A stretch of 64,000 bases of DNA. Origin: Nostoc sp. NIES-3756. GTDB taxonomy: Bacteria > Cyanobacteriota > Cyanobacteriia > Cyanobacteriales > Nostocaceae. The stretch spans positions 2,390,501 to 2,454,500 of the forward strand of contig NZ_AP017295.1 in assembly GCF_001548375.1 (NCBI RefSeq), in the 5' to 3' direction. Each line of letters begins with the position of its first letter. Within the stretch, counting starts at the first letter, position 1. Below, piece by piece: positions 8,265 to 18,638 of the stretch. The notes under the pieces were generated by a model. That model saw only the letters and a list, made by a program, of their open reading frames with translations, did not search any database and was not told where the DNA came from. The position numbers were made by a program, and so were the translations under genes.

Positions 8265-9382
8265 GCAGAAATAACAAGGTTTGGCGCTGGACAACATCTT
8301 TACCTTTAGCATCCCGCCTATTTATTTCTCACCTAGTGGTGATGATAGTCGGGTTGATGAGTTTAGTTATTATTAGTAGACTTTCTTCTCCCCGCTTTTT
8401 TGTCCTGCATTTAGAAAGATTAGAAAGTGAAGGGATAAACTTAATTAATATTCGCGCTCATTTAGTACAAGGATTTGAAATTGCTTGGCGGACTAGCACT
8501 ATCTGGTCAGTTTTAGTGGGGAGTACGGCGGCGGGAGGCTTGAGTTACTGGGTGTCTCAACGAATTATGCAGCGTCTAACTGAGATGGAACAAATCACCC
8601 AGCAGTTTGCATCTGGTCATTTAGAAGCGCGCCTACCCATGTCTGATATTCCCGAACTTAACCGCTTGGGTACAAGTTTTAATCGCATGGCTGCTAGTTT
8701 GGAAGGTGTGGAAGCGCGGCGGCGAGAATTAATAGGCGATATGACTCACGAACTTCGGACACCTCTAACTGTAGTGCGTGGTTATTTAGAAGAACTCGCC
8801 GATGGGGAAATTGAGCCATCCCCAGAAGTGTATCGTCGGTTAGCTAAGGAAACTAGGCGTTTAGAACGTTTAGTTAATGACTTGCAAGAGTTATCTAAAG
8901 CTGAGGCTGGTTATTTACCAATTAGAATACAGGCCATCAATTTATATCCTTTATTAGAGTCTTTAATAGAGAGATTTAGTGACCAATTGTTAGAAGATGG
9001 GCCTGTATTACTGGCGGAATTTTCCCCACAAATTCCCCTTGTCTTAGCAGATATCGATCGCACAGAACAAATCTTAGTCAATCTCATTGGTAACGCCATC
9101 CGTTATACTGCCGAGGGTTCAATTAGTATTCGTACATGGATGAAAAATCGCCAACTGTGGATTGCAGTAATTGATACAGGTATAGGAATTGCAACAGAAG
9201 ATTTACCTCACGTATTTGAGCGCTTTTGGCGAGCAGATCAATCACGCGATCGCCATTCTGGAGGTACAGGCATCGGATTAACTATTACCAAGCACCTAGT
9301 AGAATTACAAGGTGGAGAAATTCAAGTAGATAGCGAACTTGGTATAGGCAGTACATTCCGCTTTTGCTTACCCTTAGCGTAA
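8261..9382 (+). CDS. Sensor histidine kinase (BaeS-like), partner of the preceding regulator
   Basis: This 373-residue membrane histidine kinase has two transmembrane segments near residues 18-40 and 80-97 with a very short periplasmic loop, then a HAMP domain (~100-150), the H-box MTHELRTPLTVV with His163, and a HATPase domain with N-box NLIGNAIRYT, G1 DTGIGIA, F-box and G2 GGTGIGLTI. The short loop suggests sensing inside the membrane or through a partner rather than binding a periplasmic ligand. It is translationally coupled to the response regulator at 7554. No terminator is evident after it. Confidence 0.92.
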   Translation: MSRNNKVWRWTTSLPLASRLFISHLVVMIVGLMSLVIISRLSSPRFFVLHLERLESEGINLINIRAHLVQGFEIAWRTSTIWSVLVGSTAAGGLSYWVSQRIMQRLTEMEQITQQFASGHLEARLPMSDIPELNRLGTSFNRMAASLEGVEARRRELIGDMTHELRTPLTVVRGYLEELADGEIEPSPEVYRRLAKETRRLERLVNDLQELSKAEAGYLPIRIQAINLYPLLESLIERFSDQLLEDGPVLLAEFSPQIPLVLADIDRTEQILVNLIGNAIRYTAEGSISIRTWMKNRQLWIAVIDTGIGIATEDLPHVFERFWRADQSRDRHSGGTGIGLTITKHLVELQGGEIQVDSELGIGSTFRFCLPLA

Positions 9383-9448
9383 AATGAACGTTGCGTTGTC
9401 GGAAGTGTTCTACTTGACAATTTAGCCTTAACTGAATTGTATTGAGTT

Positions 9449-11062
9449 TTAATTACGAATTACGAATTTCCCTAAAACACTCAACCCCAACAACAAAGGC
9501 GTAAACCAATCACCCCAACGCACGTATAAAGTTTTTGTCTGGCGACGATAGATAGTTTCTGCATGGGTTTCGTAGGTGTTATATCCAGATATCCACAAGG
9601 TTTTGCCGTGGGGATCAACGAAAGCTGAATATCCTGTATTTGTTGCCCTGACTGACCATCGATCATTCTCAATTGCCCGCATGATATCTTGTGCATGGTG
9701 CTGGAATGGCATCGGCGCACTGTAATGGGCATCGTTGGAAGCACTGAGGATAAATTGCCCACCCGCCGCAGTTTGACGGCGGAAGACTTCAGGGAAGGCT
9801 GACTCGTAACAAATCCCCACAATTGCCCGTCCAAATGGGGTATCAAAGATTTGATTGGGTAAGCCATGAACTTGATGTTCATCTAGAGGTGATAAACGCT
9901 GAATCAGACCACCAATTATTTCTTCAAAGGGAATATATTCGCCTAATGGTACTAGTTTGGATTTATCGTAGCGGCTGGTAATTTCACCTTGGCTATTGAC
10001 GGTAAATAGGCTGTTTGTATAGCTACGTCCTCTTTCTCCAAAAGCACCTACCCATGCAACTTTACCCTTTTCTTTGACTGCTGATACTAAGGGGGTTGTG
10101 GGTAAGTCACGTTGGAAGAATGGTAATGCGCCTTCTGGGGTGAGAACTGCATCCACACCTTGATTTACTAAAGTTAAATACCCTTCTGTATAGCCTGTAA
10201 TGGCACGTCGCAATCCTTGGGGAAGGAGTTTAATTTTGTTGGGAATATTGCCCTGAACAATACCTACTTTTATGGCTGCGTCTGGGGGTTGGGCAATGGG
10301 GGCGTTATATAAATAAAAACCAATTAAATGTAGGGTAATTAATAATACTGTGGCTGTTGCTAAATATTTACTTAACACCTCATGTTTGCGATTTAGCCAG
10401 CCTTCAGCAATTAAACCGTTGATACTGACGATCGCGGCTGTGACAAGATTGGGACCGGAGATTTGCCCCAGGTGTAAAATTACTAGGTTGTATGGTGATT
10501 GGGTATAAGCTAGGGAACTCCACCATAAAGATCCCGCACTCCACAAGCTTTCTAAGGCGCACCAGATAGCCGTAGCAATGAGGATACGTAGCCAGGATTT
10601 CTGTTCAGAAAGACGGGTTAAACAAGCTGCCCAAATAGCGACAAGTACCCCACCGTAGAGGCTGACGAATGATAAACAAAAGATGGCGATCGCCAAACTC
10701 GGCCACCAAGGCACACCCAACCAATCCATAGGATGGATGCCAGTGATCCAAAATAGGGCTACGCCGTGGTAACCGATGCCCCAGGCTAGGCCGAGTAGGG
10801 GAGGTGGGGGAGATGAGGAAGTGGGGGAAGTGGGGGAAGTGGGGGGAGATGTAACTTTAGCTTGCCGTAGAGTGGGGGATTTGTTTTTTCGTTGGCTAGA
10901 AACTACTAATACCCATAGGGGGATTAGGGCAATCCAAGCTAGAAACCAGGCTTTGAAAGGGGCTACGGTTAGCCCCATCAATACGCCGCTAATTAGGGAA
11001 ATTAAGAGAGGGAGTAGGGAGATTAACCTTTCTCCCTGCTGTTTATTCAACTTCTGCGGCAT
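9449..11062 (-). CDS. lnt: Apolipoprotein N-acyltransferase
   Basis: Lnt adds the third acyl chain to lipoproteins on the periplasmic side of the inner membrane. The N-terminal half is a run of hydrophobic helices and the C-terminal part is a nitrilase-fold domain with the catalytic Glu in LTPEGALP (~311), Lys in [12 protein letters not shown] (~368) and Cys in [10 protein letters not shown] (~419). The ATG at 11062 is preferred to a GTG one codon earlier. It overlaps the end of gyrA by 20 bases on the same strand. A Pro/Ser/Thr-rich insert at residues ~70-90 ([18 protein letters not shown]) is encoded by a purine/pyrimidine-biased low-complexity repeat resembling Nostoc intergenic repeats; it lies in a loop, and the frame is kept. 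Confidence 0.92.
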   Translation of the reverse strand: MPQKLNKQQGERLISLLPLLISLISGVLMGLTVAPFKAWFLAWIALIPLWVLVVSSQRKNKSPTLRQAKVTSPPTSPTSPTSSSPPPPLLGLAWGIGYHGVALFWITGIHPMDWLGVPWWPSLAIAIFCLSFVSLYGGVLVAIWAACLTRLSEQKSWLRILIATAIWCALESLWSAGSLWWSSLAYTQSPYNLVILHLGQISGPNLVTAAIVSINGLIAEGWLNRKHEVLSKYLATATVLLITLHLIGFYLYNAPIAQPPDAAIKVGIVQGNIPNKIKLLPQGLRRAITGYTEGYLTLVNQGVDAVLTPEGALPFFQRDLPTTPLVSAVKEKGKVAWVGAFGERGRSYTNSLFTVNSQGEITSRYDKSKLVPLGEYIPFEEIIGGLIQRLSPLDEHQVHGLPNQIFDTPFGRAIVGICYESAFPEVFRRQTAAGGQFILSASNDAHYSAPMPFQHHAQDIMRAIENDRWSVRATNTGYSAFVDPHGKTLWISGYNTYETHAETIYRRQTKTLYVRWGDWFTPLLLGLSVLGKFVIRN

Positions 11063-13619
11063 CACCTGTGTCGGGGGGAACTATGGCTACTCCGGTAATG
11101 GCATCATCTTCATCCAGGCGTTGCACTCTAACACCAGTGGCCGATCGCGATTGGATGGAAATGGCATTTACCGCTTGACGAATAATGATGCCACGATTTG
11201 TTACCATCATGATTTCGTTATCGTTGTTGACGATACCCAGGGTGGCTAGTTGGTCTTTGGTTTTGCGGTTCTTAAATTTGGTCGCCATCAAACCTTGTCC
11301 GGCACGATTTTGTAGGCGGAATTGCCCGACGGGAACCCGCTTACCATATCCTCCCATTGTGATGACTAATACCCAAGGGCCGACGCTGGCGTTTTCTGGT
11401 ACTTCTGCGGTGTCTTCGGCAATTTCGATATCTTCAGTTTCGATATCTTCGACTTCCTCGGTATTCAAGGTATCTAGAATTGCTGCTGGTAGAATATCCA
11501 TGCCTACAAGTTCATCACCTGCTTTCAGTTTCATGGATTTCACCCCACGGGTTGCCCTACCTAGAGGACGCAGTTGTTCATGGTTACATCTAAAGTGAAT
11601 CGCCATACCTAAGCGAGAACCAACAATTACGCTGTCCTCAACTCTGGCGCGACGTACCCACCGCAATTGGTCGCCTTCTTCTAGGGAGATGGCGATTAAG
11701 CCGTTGGCGCGGATATTACTAAAGGCTGCTAATTCTGTTTTCTTGATGTTGCCGCCTTTGGTGAGCATGACTAGGTATTCGTCACTGCTAAACTCATCTA
11801 CGGGGACAATTGAGGTGATTTTTTCTTCTTTGGGAATGGGGAGGAGTTGGACGATGGGTGTACCGCGACTGGTGCGGGAACCCACGGGGATTTGATAGGC
11901 TTTGAGACAGTAGACGACACCGCGATCGCTAAAAAATAGTACGCTGTCATGGTCGCAACAAGTCAAGAAATGTTCGACGGTATCATCATCTTTAACTTTG
12001 GCTGCGGCTTTACCTCTGGTTGCACGGCTTTGGGCTTCAAAGGTATTGACGGGCATCCGTTTGATGTAACCTTGTTCTGTTAAGAGAATAATCGCTTTTT
12101 CGTTGGCGATGAGGTCGCGATCGTCAATTTCCCCTTCGGCGTGGGTGATGACTGTGCGTCGGGGTGTGGCGAAGCGGGTTTTGATGTCGGTGATTTCGGT
12201 TTCGATGATTTCGAGGATACGTTCACGCTTTGCCAAAATATCTTGTAAGTCGGCTATTTGGGTTTGTAAGTCCTCGTGTTCTTGCCGAATTTTATCTGCT
12301 TCTAAAGCTGTTAACCGCCGCAACTGCATCTGCAAAATTGCATCAGCTTGGACTTCAGAAAGCATATAGGTGGTGATTAACTCACCTTTGGCTGTGGGTG
12401 TATCGGAAGCACCGCGAATTAATTGGATAATTGCATCGAGATGGGATAGGGCAATTAACAAGCCTTGCAGGAGATGATCCCGTTCTTCGGCTTTCCGCAG
12501 TTCGTAACGAGTACGTCTGGTAATTGATTCGATGCGGAAATCGAGGAAGACTTCGAGGAATTGCTTGATGGTGAGGATTTGTGGTTCACCGTTCACCAAC
12601 GCCAGCATATTAGCCCCAAAGTTGGCTTGTATGGGCGTTTGCTTGTAGAGGTTGTTGAGAACTACGCGGGGGTAAGCGTCGCGCTTGAGTTCAATAACGA
12701 TTCTCATGCCGTCGCGATCGCTTTCATCCCGGATGTCTGCAATGCCTTCTATCCGCTTATCGTTCACCAACTCGGCTATTTTCTCAATTAACGCCGCTTT
12801 GTTGGTTTGATATGGTAATTCGGTGATGATGATCGCTTCTCTATCTGGTCTTCCCCGATGTTCGATGGTTTCGATGTTGGCGACACCGCGCATGGTGATA
12901 GAACCGCGTCCGGTGGTGTAGGCTTCCTTAATCGCCCCTGTTCCCAGGATTTGCGCCCCTGTGGGGAAGTCTGGGCCAGGGATGTACTGCATCAACTGGA
13001 GGTCGGTGATTTCTGGGTTGTGAATGACTGCGACTAACCCATCAATCAATTCTCCCAAGTTATGGGGCGGGATGTTGGTCGCCATCCCTACGGCGATCCC
13101 CGAAGAACCATTCAGGAGTAACTGGGGGATGCGGGATGGTAAAACTGTGGGTTCTTGTTGCGAACCATCGAAGTTATCGGCAAAATCTACGGTTTCCGAT
13201 TCGATGTCTTGCAGTAAGGCGGCGCTGGTTAAGGCTTGCAAGCGACATTCTGTATAACGCATCGCCGCCGGGGGGTCGTTGTCTACAGAACCGAAGTTAC
13301 CATGTCCGTTAATGAGGGGCGATCGCATGGAAAAATCCTGCGCCATCCGCACCAAGGCATCATACACGGCTGTATCGCCGTGGGGGTGATATTTACCCAA
13401 CACTTCCCCCACTACACGGGCGCATTTTCTAAATGGGCGATCGTGGGTTAACCCTAACTCGTGCATGGCGTAGAGGATGCGACGATGCACAGGTTTTAGA
13501 CCATCCCTGGCATCTGGTAGCGCCCTACCCACTATCACACTCATGGCGTATTCCAGATAAGACCGGGACATTTCGTTCCGCAGATCCGTCGGGATAATCC
13601 TCTCCTGTGAGGTTGTCAT
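11043..13619 (-). CDS. gyrA: DNA gyrase subunit A
   Basis: This 858-residue type IIA topoisomerase A subunit breaks and rejoins DNA and, with GyrB, introduces negative supercoils. The active-site tyrosine is Tyr122 in AMRYTE. The quinolone-resistance region [10 protein letters not shown] aligns residue for residue with E. coli numbering (Thr83, Asp87). The C-terminal half shows the beta-pinwheel repeats (e.g. [20 protein letters not shown]). The GyrA box is degenerate ([12 protein letters not shown] instead of QRRGGKG), so a topoisomerase IV ParC-like role cannot be fully excluded, though the N-terminus and length fit the main cyanobacterial GyrA. Its stop lies inside the start region of lnt. 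Confidence 0.88.
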   Translation of the reverse strand: MTTSQERIIPTDLRNEMSRSYLEYAMSVIVGRALPDARDGLKPVHRRILYAMHELGLTHDRPFRKCARVVGEVLGKYHPHGDTAVYDALVRMAQDFSMRSPLINGHGNFGSVDNDPPAAMRYTECRLQALTSAALLQDIESETVDFADNFDGSQQEPTVLPSRIPQLLLNGSSGIAVGMATNIPPHNLGELIDGLVAVIHNPEITDLQLMQYIPGPDFPTGAQILGTGAIKEAYTTGRGSITMRGVANIETIEHRGRPDREAIIITELPYQTNKAALIEKIAELVNDKRIEGIADIRDESDRDGMRIVIELKRDAYPRVVLNNLYKQTPIQANFGANMLALVNGEPQILTIKQFLEVFLDFRIESITRRTRYELRKAEERDHLLQGLLIALSHLDAIIQLIRGASDTPTAKGELITTYMLSEVQADAILQMQLRRLTALEADKIRQEHEDLQTQIADLQDILAKRERILEIIETEITDIKTRFATPRRTVITHAEGEIDDRDLIANEKAIILLTEQGYIKRMPVNTFEAQSRATRGKAAAKVKDDDTVEHFLTCCDHDSVLFFSDRGVVYCLKAYQIPVGSRTSRGTPIVQLLPIPKEEKITSIVPVDEFSSDEYLVMLTKGGNIKKTELAAFSNIRANGLIAISLEEGDQLRWVRRARVEDSVIVGSRLGMAIHFRCNHEQLRPLGRATRGVKSMKLKAGDELVGMDILPAAILDTLNTEEVEDIETEDIEIAEDTAEVPENASVGPWVLVITMGGYGKRVPVGQFRLQNRAGQGLMATKFKNRKTKDQLATLGIVNNDNEIMMVTNRGIIIRQAVNAISIQSRSATGVRVQRLDEDDAITGVAIVPPDTGDAAEVE

Positions 13620-13852
13620 AGCCTAAAAAACTCCAAAAAACTTAGATTTTAGCCTTTGCACTTAGTAGAGCGCAAAATTACGCAAAATTTCTTCTGAATA
13701 ATTGCCATATTTTGATACAATTCTAACACAATATTCCTTGTGTCTGCCGGGGTATATAAGCCATAAGTATGGTCAAAAATCTTATTGTTATTTAATTAAA
13801 CAGCATTGTTTTCTTACAAATAAAAAGTCATTTCATTTTTTATTCGTAAAAA

Positions 13853-15157
13853 TCATTCTAAAATTTCTTCAAAAGATTGCTGTACCTTGAGTTGAGATTC
13901 AATTAAGGGTGCTTTTGGTGCTAGAAAAAAGCCAATTAAACTAGCAAAAAGAATTGGCGTAAAAGGAGTAAAATTAGCCAATTTTGATAACAATAAAGTT
14001 GTACTGATTGGTGTGCGTGTGACGGCTGCATTAATAGCTGCCATTGTACAAATCATAGCCAGTGCGGGATTCAGCCCCGGAATTAAAATTGCGACTGCTT
14101 TACCTATACAAGCGCCAGTGAAAAATAAGGGAATAATAAACCCACCTCGCCAGCCTCCTGTGACTGTCATACTGATAGATGCCATCTTACCCAAGGCTAA
14201 AATCAACAGAAAAACAGCAGGAAAGTTTGTAGTTAGGACTGACTCTAATTCTTCATGTCCAAAATAGCGGGTTAGGGGCAAGAAAACTGCCAATATACCT
14301 AAACCCAATCCTGCTATTGTGGTGCGGATATATATGGGGCCGGGAAGCATCGTTAACAATCTGTTACAACCGCGAAAAATCGCCATGAAAATCCATGCTG
14401 CCAATGCCCCAATGATACCAAACAGAATAGCTAAAGCAAAATCATCGATGTTATCTAAACGGTACTGGGGAAAATGCCAAGTGGGTGCTATTCCTAAACG
14501 GGTGATGAAGGCAAATACTAAATAACTAGCACAACTAGCAACAATAGCTGGCATTAAAGCTTCATAGTATTCCACAATATGCTGATGGTGGAGAATTTCT
14601 AAGGCAAACATCGCCCCACCCAAAGGCGCACCAAATAAGGCAGTAAAACCAGCAGCCATCGCTGCTAAACTCATGGATCTGAGGTCTTCGCCTTGCAGAC
14701 GCAAGCGATCGCCTACCCAAGTACCAAAAGAACCTGTAACCTGTACTAATGGGGCTTCCGGCCCTGCACTACCCCCAGCCGCAATGCTTACCAAAGAAGC
14801 GAGAATCATGGACGGATTTTTGCGTGCATCCAAGCGTCCGCCACGAAAATGGATATTATCAACAATTACAGCAATTTCCCCAGGATTTCCTAAAAAATGG
14901 ATGACTAAGCCAATAATTAACCCAGCTATTGGCATAACTATCAGAAGGCTTATACCTGTAAACTTTTCTAGTTGATGAAGTAGAAGTTCTAGAATATTCC
15001 AGTACAAACCTGCAAACAAACCACATACAGTCCCCACCACTACCCAGCGTAAAACCCACTGCGAAATTACCAAAGGGTTACGCCTTGCTAGTCCAAAAAG
15101 TTGTGAAAACTTTCTGCGTTGAGTTTGGTCTGTGCGATCGCGGTTATCAGGTAGCAT
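13853..15157 (-). CDS. ClC-family chloride channel or H+/Cl- antiporter
   Basis: This 434-residue polytopic membrane protein of the ClC family moves chloride or other anions across the inner membrane. The ion-pathway motifs are present: GGSAGPEAPLVQ (gating Glu ~134, equivalent to the GREGP motif) and GGWRGGFIIPLFFTGACIG (GxFxP-like). About ten hydrophobic helices are seen and no cytoplasmic CBS domains, so it is of the short bacterial type. Direction and exchange stoichiometry cannot be told from sequence. It stands alone, with a 233-bp gap to gyrA that shows no other feature. Confidence 0.88.
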   Translation of the reverse strand: MLPDNRDRTDQTQRRKFSQLFGLARRNPLVISQWVLRWVVVGTVCGLFAGLYWNILELLLHQLEKFTGISLLIVMPIAGLIIGLVIHFLGNPGEIAVIVDNIHFRGGRLDARKNPSMILASLVSIAAGGSAGPEAPLVQVTGSFGTWVGDRLRLQGEDLRSMSLAAMAAGFTALFGAPLGGAMFALEILHHQHIVEYYEALMPAIVASCASYLVFAFITRLGIAPTWHFPQYRLDNIDDFALAILFGIIGALAAWIFMAIFRGCNRLLTMLPGPIYIRTTIAGLGLGILAVFLPLTRYFGHEELESVLTTNFPAVFLLILALGKMASISMTVTGGWRGGFIIPLFFTGACIGKAVAILIPGLNPALAMICTMAAINAAVTRTPISTTLLLSKLANFTPFTPILFASLIGFFLAPKAPLIESQLKVQQSFEEILE

Positions 15158-15328
15158 GGAGCCAATGTTAGGGAATCTTGATATTGGTTATGGTAATGCT
15201 GTTTGGTACTGATAGGGAATAGGGGTGTAGGGAAGAAAAACTAATGACTTTTATAAGCCCGGCGATAGTGTATGCCTAACAGCATCAAAGTTTAAGCTAG
15301 TGCGTGTATGTTTGAGGCAAGAGTCATG

Positions 15329-15541
15329 AATAAAGAAACTGTTCCTAGCCAAGCTGAGAAGATGAATCCTGAAGGTGAGGCTTTAAGTCCTGAAGTGTTG
15401 GATATGATTAAACATCCGCCCAAAATGGACGATGTGATTCGTGAACAATCACCTGATGAAAAGCGGGGAAATCAAGCTTTAGTTCCCGAAATGCTGGATG
15501 AACCAACGGACGAAATGACTGGGTTCTCAAAAGATGAGTGA
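15329..15541 (+). CDS. Small acidic hypothetical protein
   Basis: This 70-residue protein is unrecognised. It is charged and rich in Glu, Asp, Pro and Met (EVLDMIKHPPKMDDVIRE, VPEMLDEPTDEMTG), has no hydrophobic segment, and is probably disordered and soluble. I choose the ATG at 15329 because GAGGCAAGA lies just before it; an ATG at 15308 would add seven residues. The two PEVLDMI/PEMLDEP stretches suggest a weak internal repeat. It is followed at once by dispersed repeats. Confidence 0.55.
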   Translation, partial: NKETVPSQAEKMNPEGEALSPEVLDMIKHPPKMDDVIREQSPDEKRGNQALVPEMLDEPTDEMTGFSKDE

Positions 15542-15550
15542 TGAGTGCTG

Positions 15551-15584
15551 GAGCGCGGTAGCGGTGCGTTTAGCACGTGCTGAG
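15551..15584. repeat. Small dispersed repeat within GAGTGCTGAGTGATGAG repeats
   Basis: A GC-rich unit (GCGGTAGCGGTGCGTTTAGC) interrupts a run of gatgagtgctg/gctgagtgatgagtgctgag. The same unit occurs at 21386 and twice at 33050-33107. Confidence 0.65.
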
Positions 15585-15687
15585 TGATGAGTGCTGAGTG
15601 GGGGAAGGATAGGAAAACAACTGTCAACTGATTAATTCTCCACAGAAGATACAATGGCATTCAGTATCTTCCTGCTACTCTGTCGCC

Positions 15688-16608
15688 ATGTTAAGCGTTA
15701 TCTATTCCGATGAGTTTCTAGACCATAAAACCGGAAATTACCACCCAGAAAAACCAGAACGGTTAAAAGCAATTGTTCAAGCTTTAAAGGATGCGGCTTT
15801 TGCGGAAAAAATTGTATGGCGTGAACCTACACCCGCACTAGAAAACTCATCGGTAATGCAGCTTTTGGTTAACGTTCATAGTCCTGGTTACATCAATAAA
15901 ATCAAAGAAATTGCGACTACTGGCGGCGGTTATCTGGATGGTGATACTCCTGTTTCTCCCCGTAGCTATGATGTGGCTTTATTGGCGGTGAGTGCTTGGT
16001 TGGATGGAATTAATACGGTACTTACTTCAGAAAATCCAGCTTTTGTGCTGGCGCGTCCACCAGGACACCATGCTGAAAGTGATGCGGGGATGGGATTTTG
16101 TCTATTTTCTAATGCAGCGATCGCAGCTTATTATGCCTTAGAAATGCAAGGAATTAACCGTGTCGCTATTATCGATTGGGATGTACATCATGGTAACGGT
16201 ACACAGGCGATCGTGGAAACTAATCCCCAAATTGCTTACTGTTCTCTGCATCAATACCCCTGTTATCCAGGTACAGGTAGGGCTACAGAACGCGGTTTCC
16301 ATAACAATGTGTTAAATCTACCTGTTCCACCCGGTAGTGATATTAGTGTATATCAGCCATTGTGGGAGAAAAAGGTAGTCCCATTTTTAACTGAATTTCA
16401 ACCAGATTTATTAATAGTTAGTGCAGGTTATGATGCTAATGCTGATGATCCTCTAGCCAGTGTTAATCTACAACCACAGGATTATGGTTTATTTACTAAT
16501 TATTGTTTAGGAATAACTCGCAAAATATTATTTGGCTTAGAGGGTGGCTATGATTTAGATACCCTTTCTCAGTCTGTTGTAGCGACTATTAATAGTTGTT
16601 TGAGGTGA
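15688..16608 (+). CDS. Histone-deacetylase-family hydrolase (acetoin utilisation/AcuC-like)
   Basis: This 306-residue zinc amidohydrolase of the HDAC superfamily likely removes acetyl groups from lysines or polyamines in the cytoplasm. It shows RPPGHHAE with the two active-site histidines (~127-128), GFCLFSNAAIA, the zinc-binding DWDVHHGNGT (Asp165, His167) and SAGYDANADDPLA carrying the third zinc ligand, then EGGYDLDTL. Length is normal for the bacterial family. It is a single gene with no obvious partner. Confidence 0.9.
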   Translation: MLSVIYSDEFLDHKTGNYHPEKPERLKAIVQALKDAAFAEKIVWREPTPALENSSVMQLLVNVHSPGYINKIKEIATTGGGYLDGDTPVSPRSYDVALLAVSAWLDGINTVLTSENPAFVLARPPGHHAESDAGMGFCLFSNAAIAAYYALEMQGINRVAIIDWDVHHGNGTQAIVETNPQIAYCSLHQYPCYPGTGRATERGFHNNVLNLPVPPGSDISVYQPLWEKKVVPFLTEFQPDLLIVSAGYDANADDPLASVNLQPQDYGLFTNYCLGITRKILFGLEGGYDLDTLSQSVVATINSCLR

Positions 16609-16626
16609 ATTTTTAGGATGAGCAGT

Positions 16627-16731
16627 TCAGCGCCAAAACCATGATTTAGCGAAAGAATCAATGTTTTTAAACGCATCTTCCTGTCGTCCAGGTTTGACAG
16701 TAAAAATATTCACGAAAGTAATTCTACTCAT
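16627..16731 (-). pseudogene. Remnant of an antibiotic-biosynthesis-monooxygenase (ABM) domain protein
   Basis: A 34-codon frame begins five bases after the stop of the alpha/beta hydrolase on the same strand and reads MSRITFVNIFTVKPGRQEDA before ending at a TGA. This matches the first strand and helix of ABM-type dimeric monooxygenase/heme-degrading-like proteins, which are normally ~100 residues. The rest of the domain is missing, so it is a truncated remnant. It is too short for most gene callers. Confidence 0.5.
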
Positions 16732-16735
16732 ATAA

Positions 16736-18403
16736 TTACGGAGTTTGGTAAACCTGACTCAACAGTTGGGAAATTGCTTCTCCATTACCAGAACCAACTA
16801 AACTCAAATTTAAAGGTGATTGACTGATAAATTGAGCGTAGGCAGGTGTTAAATAAGACTTGTATTCTTGGCGATCGCTTAGATAAGTTTGGAAGAAAGC
16901 CACACCCAAAGCATTCATATAAGTGTGAACATTTTTTCTCTCAGGGCCTAGTAATCCTTGGGGTACAGGAATGACATTTTCACCATTTGGGAGGTCTGAT
17001 TGTGCCGAGAAGTGAGTTCCATTCTCGATCACAGCTAAGTATTTATCTTTGTTGGGTAAGTTGGTAAACGGTCGAATTTGTTCAGGAACTGCGGGGGTAA
17101 ATATATCTTGACTTCCAGCCACCATCATTACGGGAACTGGTATTGTACTCATACCTGTTTGCCCAAAAACGACACTACCTAAAGGATTCATCACCATAAT
17201 CGCTTTAATGCGATCGTCTTTAACAGAATAGTTGTCTGGTTTGAGGTCGAGGGCGCGACATTGGAGAAATGTGGAAATATTTAAGGAACGATTAGGGTTA
17301 CATTCTTGGCGAATTTTAGCAAAATCAAAGGTTCCACCCGCTAACGCTAAAGCTGTATAACCGCCAAGGGAATGTCCAATTACACCCACCTGTTGTAGAT
17401 TTAATTTATCTTTAAATCTAGAGTCAGTCTCGCTCAAACGTTGGAGTTCATCTAACAGGTATTTGACATCTAAAGGACGGTCAATTAATTCCGTTGGTCG
17501 GGGAGGACTAGCAATTCCGGCTAAAAATTGTTGAAATTGCTTAGAGTTAGCTACAGGATGGTCAAGGGCAGCAACAACGAAACCATGAGATGCTAAATGT
17601 TGAGCGAGATAAACAAAGCCATTGCGATTGTCCGCCAAACCGTGAGAAATAACGATGACTGGGTAAGGTGTTGATGTTGCTGATTGCGATTGAGGTAAAT
17701 AAACATCAACATCATATTTCCGTTCTAGAACAGTTCTGGACTGCCCATCACGAGAGCGATCATGTAAGTTTAGGGTTATTTTTGTAGTATTAAATCCACC
17801 AGATTTACGAATATTTGGTCTTTGATTAAAATCTATCGACTGTGAATTAGTAGCTTCTTGGTTGGCGATTTGTTGAATTTTAGCAATGACTACATCTCTT
17901 TTTTGTAGTAATTCTGATAACTGCCCCATTGTCTTTACAGTTTCTGAGAAATTGAGACGAATACTGGGGCTAGAATAGTTTTTAAGAATATTAACTAAAG
18001 ATAGTCCTTCAGGACTTGCTGCTGATAATATGAGTGCAGAACGCAGAGCATAAAAACCATTTTGTCTGTTTTGAGTCTGAATTAATTCTCCGAAACGTTG
18101 CAGCATTTTCTCACCAATTGGAGAATATGTGAATTGAGATACAAGCGTCGGAGAAAGTGGAAATTTAGTCCTAAGAAAATCCCTTGCCAGCTTTAATTGT
18201 TCTGGGTTAGCACGGTTGGCATAAAATGCGAAGTTTTTAGAAATTTTACCTTCATTAACGAATACTTCTAAATCTGCTGTAGCAATATCAAAATCACCAA
18301 AAGGTGGGTAATTAAACTCAATGCGTTCTGCTGCGATTACAGGAGTAGTAATAGCTATACTGGAAACCATACCTAAGAAATAGCCAACAGATTTTTTCCA
18401 CAT
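16736..18403 (-). CDS. Secreted alpha/beta hydrolase with N-terminal DUF1400-like domain
   Basis: The 555-residue protein begins with a signal peptide (MWKKSVGYFLGMVSSIAITTPVIAA). The first ~170 residues form the cyanobacterial domain known as DUF1400 (IEFNYPPFGDF...SPIGEKMLQRFGELI). The C-terminal alpha/beta-hydrolase domain resembles PAF-acetylhydrolase/dienelactone-hydrolase types: oxyanion region VISHGLADNRNGF, nucleophile elbow GHSLGGYTAL, and a C-terminal His in ENGTHFS. It is probably an exported esterase or lipase; the substrate is unknown. A monooxygenase remnant follows directly. Confidence 0.8.
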   Translation of the reverse strand: MWKKSVGYFLGMVSSIAITTPVIAAERIEFNYPPFGDFDIATADLEVFVNEGKISKNFAFYANRANPEQLKLARDFLRTKFPLSPTLVSQFTYSPIGEKMLQRFGELIQTQNRQNGFYALRSALILSAASPEGLSLVNILKNYSSPSIRLNFSETVKTMGQLSELLQKRDVVIAKIQQIANQEATNSQSIDFNQRPNIRKSGGFNTTKITLNLHDRSRDGQSRTVLERKYDVDVYLPQSQSATSTPYPVIVISHGLADNRNGFVYLAQHLASHGFVVAALDHPVANSKQFQQFLAGIASPPRPTELIDRPLDVKYLLDELQRLSETDSRFKDKLNLQQVGVIGHSLGGYTALALAGGTFDFAKIRQECNPNRSLNISTFLQCRALDLKPDNYSVKDDRIKAIMVMNPLGSVVFGQTGMSTIPVPVMMVAGSQDIFTPAVPEQIRPFTNLPNKDKYLAVIENGTHFSAQSDLPNGENVIPVPQGLLGPERKNVHTYMNALGVAFFQTYLSDRQEYKSYLTPAYAQFISQSPLNLSLVGSGNGEAISQLLSQVYQTP

Positions 18404-18571
18404 GAATAATTTACGGACTTAAATGTGTAAGGTTGTGTGTAAATAGATGACGATAGTGAATCTTTTTAAATTACTGCGATCGCACTCAACAAAACTAGTA
18501 CCAATGGCACAATACCCCTAGCAATCCCTCAAGAAATTAGCGATGATCTACACTGGATCGCAGACCATCGC

Positions 18572-18635
18572 GTTGTTACAGATTGACTGGGTGAATCTTA
18601 CCTGCGTTAGTTATGCAGGTTAAATCTGTAACAAC
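18572..18635. repeat. Nested inverted repeat after the short-chain dehydrogenase gene
   Basis: A perfect 13-bp inverted repeat (GTTGTTACAGATT / AATCTGTAACAAC) encloses a second stem ACCTGC/GCAGGT. It begins three bases after the stop of the minus-strand dehydrogenase. No T-run follows, so it may act as an RNA 3'-end stabiliser or be a repeat element rather than a standard terminator. Confidence 0.6.
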
Positions 18636-18638
18636 TTA

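Noticed and set aside
9481..9882. Minus-strand open frame of 133 codons inside lnt
   Set aside because: It is a shifted-frame shadow of lnt, which has all catalytic residues in its own frame.
18461..18596. Frame reading IPQEISDDLHWIADHRVVTD near the SDR gene
   Set aside because: Might be a gene remnant, but it is short, lacks a start and matches nothing I recognise.
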